Origin: Mytilus edulis
Taxonomy: Eukaryota > Mollusca > Bivalvia > Mytilida > Mytilidae
Direction of reading: 5' to 3'
NCBI RefSeq assembly: GCF_963676685.1
Contig: NC_092349.1
Location: 55,689,232-55,753,231 of the forward strand
DNA: 64,000 nt
Of the stretch, positions 23,405-34,400 are shown one piece after another. The notes beneath the pieces are model-generated. The model saw nothing but the letters and a program-made list of their open reading frames with translations, made no database searches and was not told where the DNA came from. Numbering within the stretch: position 1 is the first letter of the stretch; each line of letters opens with the position of its first letter. Position numbers and translations under genes: made by a program.

Positions 23405-23512
23405 ATGACGAACTATGTCCGAAAGAGCATAAAAAGCCTGGTTGAGTTAGTGGAAAGACAACACTCCATTGATAGTCTAATCAAAGAGAAGACTAATCAG
23501 ATTGGAGCGGAT
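23405..23512 (+). CDS. ODC: ODC-like exon 1 (36 codons)
   Basis: ATG at 23405; GT donor at 23513, phase 0. The helical N-terminus ending SIDSLIKEKTNQIGAD aligns in length and position with the ODC N-terminus before the first barrel strand. In-frame codons upstream of the ATG are open to 23345 but have no ATG. Confidence 0.75.
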
Positions 23513-26500
23513 GTATGTTGGTTTACAGTGCTTCAAAATATACTATGATTTCATATTTACATGCGTTATCAAAATCTTAAATAGTAACATTATAATTGGT
23601 TGATATCAGATACTCCTTTTTGTGTGTAAATAGATAAATTCGGAACACACACACATGCAAACACACATAAATCGTTGGGTAAACGTATATTTAGAATAAA
23701 TCATTATAATCATGATTATTCATACAATTTTTTAGGAATGTTAGGTGCAAAATAATAATGGACATATTTAATGCATAGTAAAAACCAACAAATAGATATT
23801 TTGGATCAATAAAATTATATTCCGTACACATATTGAAAGCTTTGATTTCTCCTATAAGCATATGATAAATATTTATAGGTGAAATATTACGATAAATGCA
23901 CATTTATAAAGAGCGACTATTCAGACAATAAGGACTATTTATCCTATTTTTACTTCTTTCGATAATTTGATGTTAATCGTGATTGAAAACTAAATGTACT
24001 ACTAACGCGATTTCTTATTACCAAATTTGAAAACCTTCATTAAAACAATCCATATGTTCTAGGTATGCGTTATGTATAAATATATTAAAGATGTTTTTTT
24101 ACAACACCTTTATATTAGAAAAGAATACGTTGACTCAGAAAAGAAAAGACAACATGTAACACTTTTGTGACACCTTCACAACCATATAATTTACACATAA
24201 ATAAAGGCAACAGCAGTATACCGCTGTTCGAAATCCATAAATTGATTGAGGAAAAAAAAACAAATCCGGGTTACAAACTAAAACTGAAGGAAACGCATCG
24301 AATATAAGAGGATAACTACGACACAACAGAAATACAACATTAAAATGTAACATACACAGAAACGAACTATAATATAACTATGATAGAAACGAACTATAAT
24401 ATAACTATGATGGAAACGAACTATAATATAACTATGATAGATATCTATTTATATATCTGGCAGGAGAATCCCTTTTTCATTGGTGATCTAGGAGATATTA
24501 TCAGAAAACATAAGCTTTGGCAAAACAGTTTTCCAACGGTTGTACCATTCTACGGTAAATATTTAAAGATGATAATGTTTTCTGTACTATACTCTTTTTC
24601 AATTGTTTTTCATAGTAAACACCCCCTTGCACAAAAGAGTAGCTGCTAACGAGATCCATGATTAACCGGCCGCTCCCCCTGACTTCTATTTTTTTCTAAA
24701 GATAAAAACATCCCTTGCACGACACGAGAATAAATGGGACATGGCAAGGGCAAATACATCAACCTAGATGTTTTGAGTTTTATCAAAGATACCAGGCTTA
24801 TAATTATAATGTTGTAAGCCAGACTCTAGTTTCGTCCTTATAAGAATCGTCCCCAACATATAAATAAGGAGATCTGGTATGATTGCTAATCAGATAACTA
24901 TCTGCCAAAGTTTAAATGAGATCGGGGTAAGCATTGATAGGCATACGTATGGCTTTCGACAATGAGAAAAAAATGTTACCTCTTAATGAGCTATAAAGGG
25001 CTCAGACATGGAAATATAAATCCAAAAAACAAACGACCTTATTTCTATCAATTTTGTTACTCAAAACAGACATTAACTAACGACGACCACTGAACTTAAC
25101 TATGACACTTTTGATAATATTATAACTGTGTATCATGGAACATCTTAATATATTTGAGGTAGTAATAAGTTATCTCACTTACGATATATGATCATAACTA
25201 AATAGTTGATAAACATTGCAATAAAGAGGTAAAGGATAACAAAAGGTACATTTACACTCATGAGTTGAAAACAAACTAACAATTCAATGATAAAACACAA
25301 AGAACAACCAAAAGACAAATAGCAGCACAATGTACAAAAAACACAAAACAAAGTCAAATCATTATAACTATCTTTTTGTAAGTCCATAAAGTAATGTTTT
25401 CATTTATTCCTTGCAGCAGTGAAATGCAATGATTTTTACCCTGTGCTGCGACTAATGGCTGACATGGAGCTGTCCTTTGATAGTGCAAGCAAGGTGATAT
25501 GATAAATCTGTAGGAAATATTTAGTGGTTACTTTTCATCTATGGGTACACAACAAATGATTCACGATATACAAAACTTTATTCTATGACAGTACAAAGGT
25601 AGGAAAAGAGCTTAGTCGTGTATATAACCATTTTCCTCAATATGTTATTTTATTTATTTTATTACCTGTTTGATTTGAACGCCTTTTATGACTGTTATGT
25701 TGACGAAAAGCACGCGTCTTACGTTCTAAAAATAAGATTGGTATTTTACTGATGAAAATGAACAATAACGTCGATGCTCGTTACTCAATTTTATGTATAG
25801 GAAAGCTGTTGAGTGATTTCATGAGTTATAACATGTTGATCCTGCTGAATATATATACCTTTAGTGAAAATTGATTATTTCATGTAGCAATTGTATTTGT
25901 AAGATATTTGTTTCTCTTTAGATTGAAATACAGAAAATTCTGGATCTTGGCGTTCATCCGACCAGAATAATCTATGCTAATCCAAATAAGCAGATATCGT
26001 TTTTGAAATATGCCGCTGATAATGGCGTAGCTCTGATGACATTTGATTGTGATGATGAACTAGAAAAGATCAAAGAAGTGTATCCTGCCGCAAAGTATTT
26101 AGGAATAGACTTGATGTTTATAAATATAGGAAGAAACATGTATACATGTATTTACATATATTGTGGAGTCTATTCTCTTTTGGTTTTGATGGTCTCAAAT
26201 ACTCATTTACACACAATCATTTGATCATTGTGATTAAACTACTGCCTTTTTTTTTTTTATCAAAACTGACAAATTACTGGCACATATGGCTTTTGTATTC
26301 GCCTTTTTAATTTGCTTGTCTAAGACTTATCGGATAAAAATTAAGTCATTGAAAACGTAGAAGAATTATTATTCGATAATATCATAATATTTCATCGTGC
26401 AATCTGCTCTTCCGAATTCTCTTTTGTACTAACAGTTAAAAACAGTTAAGTTCGTAAATGAAAGAGGAATGATTTCTCTTTTCTATGAGAAATATGTTAA

Positions 26501-28388
26501 AGCAACTTCATGCTATAAATATCCAATCTGTTCGTTTGAAATAAATCAATAAACGTGAGTACATAATGTATGATAATTTTAATGTACCATTTGTTTTTGA
26601 TAACAATCTTGTTGTCGCTATTGACTGGACATTTCTTGTTTCTCCAGCGGGTCATCATTTTATAGCTTTATTCGAACGTCCCTGAATCAATAAACTTTGG
26701 CTTAAGAAATAAACAATAGTATGTTTAGAACTCTCAAGCATTCAAAATGCATATACGCAAAAAAAGAAATTAAGTTATGATGCATCGTTGACGATACCGA
26801 ACATATCGTTTATTTAAATAACTTCTTAATTATTCCGTGAACACATAGATATGAACATCAAACTGGTACAAAGTGTGTGGTTCTATAGTTATACCCCTGT
26901 GTAACACCTCAGTTTTGCAATGAATTGGTATATTATTAATTTTGTATACTTTGTATTTTATATCGTTGTTATTTTAAATATTTATTTTCATGTTTTAAAG
27001 ACTGGTTTTGCGAATATGTCCACAATCAAACCACAAGGTAAAACATCCATTAAAAAGAAAGTTCGGATGTCATCCTTTAAAAGCATCACAGCTTCTTACA
27101 TATGCAAAGGAATTGAAATTAAACGTAATTGGTGTAAGGTAAGATACTCATTAAGATATAGCTCTCTTCACTTAAATTTGCTTTTGGTGTGGTTAAACTC
27201 TAAAATCATAAAGTGGAAAATAAAACTACTACAATCAACAATTGTATTTTGTTAAAACTAAATTGCTGAATTGTTATAGCATAAAATTACCTTCAAAGTG
27301 CATACATGGCATATACGTGTATTATTCATATATCCACTGTTACAGTCTATATTACATAATTTTGTAAAACATGTCATACTGAACATTATCAAATAACATG
27401 TGTCAGGTGTATCACAACAGTACGAATCAGTTTCTACAGATGACTGTAAATATTTCTAATGAAAAGAAAATAAAAAATATAAAAAAAAATAAAAAATACA
27501 GAACTGTGAGGAAAATTTAAAACGGAAAGTCCTTTCACAAACGGCAAAATCACAATCTCAAATGATTAAAAAAAAATGGGAAACAACTGTCATTTTCATG
27601 ACTAAATTTAAGAACTAAAAGTAGTTTCCCTTTTTTTTTTGTTCTTTGGTAAAACAAGTTAACACAATATGATGCTGCAAGAATATTCGAACTAAATTCA
27701 GCAAATTGATAACACGGACAACTCAATATCAAAATCATCTTAGAAGTGATTAATTGTCTTGATTAAAAAATAATAATCCATAGATAGTCCTTTAATTGGT
27801 GTATAATAAATTGGTTTAAAATGTATTTTGAATAAATGAAAATGATGCTATGAAAAGCGGGCACATATCTGGTGTCTAAAACATTAAATGATATTATAGT
27901 TTTCATGTTGGAAGTGGTTGCCAGGAAGCCGCAGCGTATCGGTCAGCTATAGAGGAGGCAAGATATGTATTTGACATAGGACTTGCTATGGGATTCTATA
28001 TGACATTGTTGAACATAGGTGGTGGTTATCCCGGAAGAAACGTCAAAAATGATAAAAACACTTTTAAAGAGGTAATAAAATGGCTTACTATAATGACTTG
28101 TTTTATTCGTTCAGGGTTCTGATTTGTTCTATTTTTATGATCACACTGATATCTGAAATGTCTTTATTTATGTACTCATTATATTTAATATATCTGTATC
28201 TTTTATTGTTTATTGTCAACTGAGTTGTATCCAACAAAATATATCTAAAACAAAAGATTATTTTTTGTTGCAAACATTTTGATAAAAGCAATTACAATTT
28301 TTCAAATTTTCAAATATTTATTGCCATATAAACTTTAAATATTAAGTTTGTGACATACAAAATAATAAACAATATAACTAAATTTCAC

Positions 28389-28475
<87 letters not shown>

Positions 28476-31400
28476 ATCATTGATTTACAGTAAATATTCC
28501 AGTGACCCCTGTCCCCAGTTCTAATGACCTTTTGATGTAGGACCCCAATTTATTTACTTGTGATTGTGTTGATGGATTGAGTATAGAAATCGACTTTTCT
28601 TCATCAGATAAATCTTTAATGCGGGGTTCACACATTGCCGATTATTGCTCCCGTTTGAGATCAGACAGCGATACGACACGAAAAGTGAAAAAGTCGGATT
28701 AGTATCCTCAATTATCTGGAATGTCCTATTATTGTCTGAACGCAGTCGTTTTAGTTCGTAACAGATTCCTACTGGTCGGGAAGGGTCCGAATAGTTCGGC
28801 AAAGCACCCCGACAGTTAGGTGCGTCCCGTAACATTCGGGGAAACTTAGCCGATTTTGTCTAGTCGGATTACAATCGTGCCTATGTCGTGACAGATTCTG
28901 CTGTATCGGATCGAATTCCTAACAATGTTCTGTGTATTCGGGACGGTGTCCTGTGGAACGGGAATGATCTGGAGAAGTCCCGACAATAACAGAATACAAT
29001 ACGACTGAGACCAGACAAAGCCGTTTGCAATGCGATAGAGCGGACCGTGATAGGATTACGTTCCGACAGTACCTGATCATCCCGATTATGCCGACATTTT
29101 TCGAACGGATAACTTCCGTCAGCGTCGGTTCACTGTCTTGTCACTATCTGATCTCTGTCGGATTACATTCGGTAGAATCGGGACGCAGTCGTGACAGACT
29201 CGGTCGAATTTTACCTGGCGAAAGATACAAATCGAATTTCCATCCACGATTCACAGGATCTTGATCAGACTTTTGACAAATTTTAATCGGGAATGGTCCT
29301 GTCAAGGACGGCATTAAAAATCGTGAATGTGTGACCCCAGCTTAACAGAAAAATTAAAATCCAAATTGTTAAAAAAGTTATTTCTTAGTTCCATATTTAA
29401 TTTACAATCTAACACTAAGTAAATGAACTATTATCAAGGTACTCCATTTTCATTAAAGAAGAAGGATTAACTATTATATGCATATTTGATAGCATCATAT
29501 AAAAAAAGATTTAAGCAACAGATCTAAATTGATAGTGAAATAATTTATGGACTTGGGATCAATATACATGTATCACTGTACTGCACTGGTTGCCAAATTT
29601 TTGAAAATCACAACCAGGCACTTCATATCTGAGAAACAAGTGATATATGCCCTCAATTTTTGAATTAATTCATACTTTTTGTTTTATTCAAAACTATCAG
29701 TAAATCGTGTGTTCTACAAGTAACACCAGTCCTTATCTTTTGACCTTAATTATTAAAATATAAAAAAAGAAGATATGGTATGATTGCCAATGAGACAACT
29801 CTTCACAAGAGACTAAAATGACACAGAAATGAACAACTCGTATAGGTTATCGTACGGTTAAAATGCATGCTACAGAAATTCAGATTTACCCTTATGTGTA
29901 AAAACTATTGATGTAATGAAAATGTACTGCTTTCCAGTGTTTTCGTTTTTGACCTGGCCGGATTATGTGGTGTTACATCTTACAAAGTCTAATCAAATTA
30001 TATTTGCAAAGTATTCCCCTCAAGCCGCACTAGGAGCCATGTTAGACTCAGTGCAGTGAAATTTTATTTTGCTCTGTGTTGAAGGCCAGATTGTGACTTC
30101 GATATGAAGAACAGAAATAAAAGTGCCGTTCCTTCTTTTTCGTATTTTTGGGTGAATGTCCTGATTTTGCGTCATGGATGGATGCGCCATATCCTTTGTT
30201 GTTTTTCTATTATAACATGCAACAAATATTCAGTGAGTTTATTAAAGGTAAAACTCATAAATGCATAATGAATACATATCAGCAAATAGAGAAAACGATA
30301 ATCCCATATGAACAATGATTCAAGTTAGAAGCATTAGATAGAATGTTACTCATTTTTTTTTTTATTATAAATATCTACCGTAGTGAATAATTCCTTGGAT
30401 AAATATTTCAATGGGAATGATGTGAGAATAATAGCTGAACCTGGACAGTTTTACGTATCCTCAGCTTTTACAATAGCAACCAATATTATATCGAAGAAAC
30501 TTGTCGATAAGGAAATTGAAAATATAACAGCTGGTTTGTATACATTCTACGTATCCTTAACGAAACAATTATCAATATGTAATGCATGTAGACTATTGAT
30601 GAGAATGCTAAAACATTTGCACTATCAAATGCTGGAGACTTCATTCAGATCAGTTGTAAGCACATCCGTGTTGACATGAATTATCATGTATGTGGTAATT
30701 ATTATAAATTAACTGTTTCAAACTTTTTGAAAGACTAAGACTTTCCTACCTCAGGAATAGATTACCTTGGCTGTATATCTAACTTTTAGAAATGTTTGAT
30801 CCTCCATGCTCTTTATTTGGCCTTTTTACCTTTTATTCCAGCGTCACTATTAAGACTTTTGTAAACGAAACGCGTGTCTGGCGCAAATACAAAATTTTAT
30901 TACTGGTAGCTATGTTGAGTTTATTCAGTACATGTCGATACCTCTAAAGTTGGGCTACATGTTCAAAATGGCTTCACCAGCTCAGCAGCCGAGACTGGCA
31001 TAAAATTACGTATGGACAGGTTACGAAATAAACGTAGTAAATCATTTCAAACAAACGAATTCGAATCCGAATACATCTTATCATGGAAAGCGCTCATTCA
31101 TTAAGGGTATGGATTGACTTATTACTGTAGATTGGGATATTATTAACATACCTATGTCACATATTGCAGCACATTATTTTCAGATGGTGAATTACACGGT
31201 TACACAGATACACTTGATAAACAAATTAGAATGTATTATGTCAATGATGGAATTTATGGATGCTTTTTCGACTGTCTTCTCTACCCTGGCTGGTTCGTTC
31301 CATCACATTTTAAGGTAATATACAATATGATATCAACAGAAGATTTAGATATTGCGTTTTTTATTGCACGAAAAAATATGAAAATAATCTTTCTCAGAGG

Positions 31401-34400
31401 TAGTTGATAAGTTTTTTTCATTTTATTGATATTTATCTGTAAAAAGGAAGATTAGTTTATTGTTTCGTTCTCTCATGCTAATCCAATATAAAACAAAAAG
31501 ATTAAAAGTCAAGGGGAAAGTTTAAACGTGAATTTTTAATAGTTTGTTTATATTTTTATGTTTAAAGCCTCGGTCACACCTTACCGGATAGCACGAACGG
31601 ACGCGTAACGGATGAAAATAAAAGTTGTCCGTTGACAAAATTGTTATCCGTTGGGAGTCCGTTGATGTACTGACCGAATAAAACGGACGTGTAACGGATG
31701 CCTAACAGACACACACCGGATATGCAACGTACGAGAAACGGAAACGTACCGGACAGAACGGATGTCGAACGTACATCCAACGGACGAGTACCGCATAAAA
31801 CGGACACCTAACGGAAGCGTACCGGATAAAACCGATGGACAATATATACGGAAAAATTAAAGGCGACAATAATAAAACATGTACATCGCATCAATATTCA
31901 AAATGTTTAGGTGTAACTGGTTTTGGTTTATTCTTTAAAATACCGCAAAAGGTCCGTGTCTGACCTGAATAAGAGCTGCTTGATTGTGAAGAATCGCCCC
32001 TACTCTATGAATAATAAGAATTCATGAACCAAAGGGCCAAGTGAGCTTTTCCCATTACTTTGCGTCCGGCGTCCGTCGTCGTTAGCTTTTACAAAAATCT
32101 TCTCCTCTGAAACTACTGGGCCAAATTTAACCAAACTTGGCCACAATCATTATTGCGGTATCTAGTTTAAAAAATGTGTGGCGTGACCTGGCCAACCAAC
32201 CAAGATGGCCGCCATGGCTAAAAATGGAACATAGGGGTGAAATGTAGATTTTGGCTTATATCTCTGAAACCAAAGCATTAAGAGCAAATTTGACATGGGA
32301 TTAAATTGTTTATCAGGTCAAGATTGGGTTGCTGCCCCCGAATTAGTAATTTTAAGGAAATTTTACAGATTTTGGTTATTATCTTGAATATTATTATAGA
32401 AAGAGATAAACTGTAAACAGCAATAATTTTCAGCAAAATAAGATCTACAAATAAGTCAACATGATCAAAATTTTTAATTGACCCCTTAAGGAGTTATTGC
32501 CCTTTATAGTCAATTGTTAACAATTTTCATAAATTTTTGTTAATTTTTGTAAATTTTTGGGAAAAATTTTCCACTGTTATTACTGGGCCAAGTTCATTAT
32601 AGATAGAGATAATTGTAGCAACAAGAATGTTCAGTAAAGAAAGATCTACAAACACATTACCATCAGCAAAACACCATTTTGTCATGAATTTATCTGTGTC
32701 CGTTGTTAATATGCACATAGACCAAGGTGAGCGACACAGGCTCTTGAGAGCCTCTAGTTAAGATTATCTTAAAATACTTTTGTGCATTATTGCCATTATG
32801 CACATCATTTCAAGTTTCATACAAGACGTCGGGTAGAGTAAAATATCTGCAAAATCAATCCTTTGACAGCAGTATTGAGATAAAAATATTTAACACATTT
32901 TTAAAAAAAAAATCTACACAAATACATGTAGTTGTCTGTTTGTAAAATTGTTGATGCGTTGTGTATTTTGACGAGACTGTATTACGAGTGAGAGTGAGTA
33001 AATGTCTGTGTCAAGTCAGGAATATAACAGTTGTTATCCATTCATTTGATGTGTTTCAGCTTTTGATTTTGCATATGATAAGGAACTTTCCGTTATGAAT
33101 TTTCCTAGATGTATTTTTGCGATTTACTTTTATGGAAATATAGTATTGAAAGAGAACAGTTAGATATTATATAGTTTTAGTTCTTTTCAGGACGCCGATG
33201 AAAAAGTTTATGACAGCATTATATGGGGACCGACATGCGATGCTGTAGATTTAATTATTGAAAACATCAAACTACCAGACTTAAAAAGAGGAGAATGGGT
33301 TTACTTCAAAAATATGGGAGCATATGCATTCCAATGTGTGACATCTTTCAATAGCATGCCCAAAGTCAAAGAATATTTTATATGTGAAAGAGTGTTATGG
33401 TCAGTTCTTTTGTATTTATTTCAATAAAGTTAAGGACCTGACTGTAAGCAGCACTAAAGTGAGGAACAAAAGAGTGCTATGATCCTTCTAGATAAAAACA
33501 ATGAGGTGTGAGGTATTAAAACATTTTAAGTAGAAATTTGCTGTAATAAAATTTTATAAATCAATTCAGGAATTAAGGAATGTATGTCTCTCATGCAAAG
33601 CTCATTATTCAAATTTGTCAATACTTAAGGTATGATCAGCTCTTCAATATAAATAACTTGATGTGGTCTGAGTGCCAATAAGACAACTCTTCAACCAAGT
33701 CACAATGTATAAAAAGTTAACAAGGAAAGGTCAAAGTACGTCTTTTATATAGATATAGGAAGATGTGGTTTGAGTGCCTCTGAGACAACTCTCTATCCAA
33801 GTCACAATTTATAAAAGTAAACCATTATAGTTCAAGGTACGGTCTTCAACACGGAGCCTTGTCTCACATCGAACAAGAAACTATAAAGGGCCCCAAACAA
33901 TTACTAGACTAAGTGTAAAACCATTTAAACCGAAAAACCAGCGGTCTAATCTATATAAAAAAAAGCGAGAAACGAGAAACACTTATGAACCACAACAACA
34001 AACGACAACTACTGAACATCAGATTCCTGACTTAGGACATGTGCAAACACTTACAGTGGGTTTAAACGTTTTAATGATACAAAACCTTCACTGAATTTTC
34101 TGAACCAATAGTGTAGCATCACAACATAGAAAGACACACTATAAAATATTGTAAAAAGTTGTAATGGCTTAATTCAATCAAAAGACGTACCAACACACAT
34201 GAACATACACTGAACGAATACATTTGATCTATGATACAATGTAAATGTAAAGTTAATGAAAATAAGGGATGAATAGTTAAAGTAAAAGTATTATACCGCT
34301 GTGAAATGCCACAGGTAAATGAAATAATTTTGTTGTTAAGTATACTTCTTCTCCTATGTCTGTATAACTTTCCGTTTAGTACACCAAGAAATTGCTTGTA

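Noticed and set aside
26920..27255. 111-codon frame over ODC exon 5
   Set aside because: Wrong frame across exon 5; the true frame gives LVLRI ... KELKLNVIGV.
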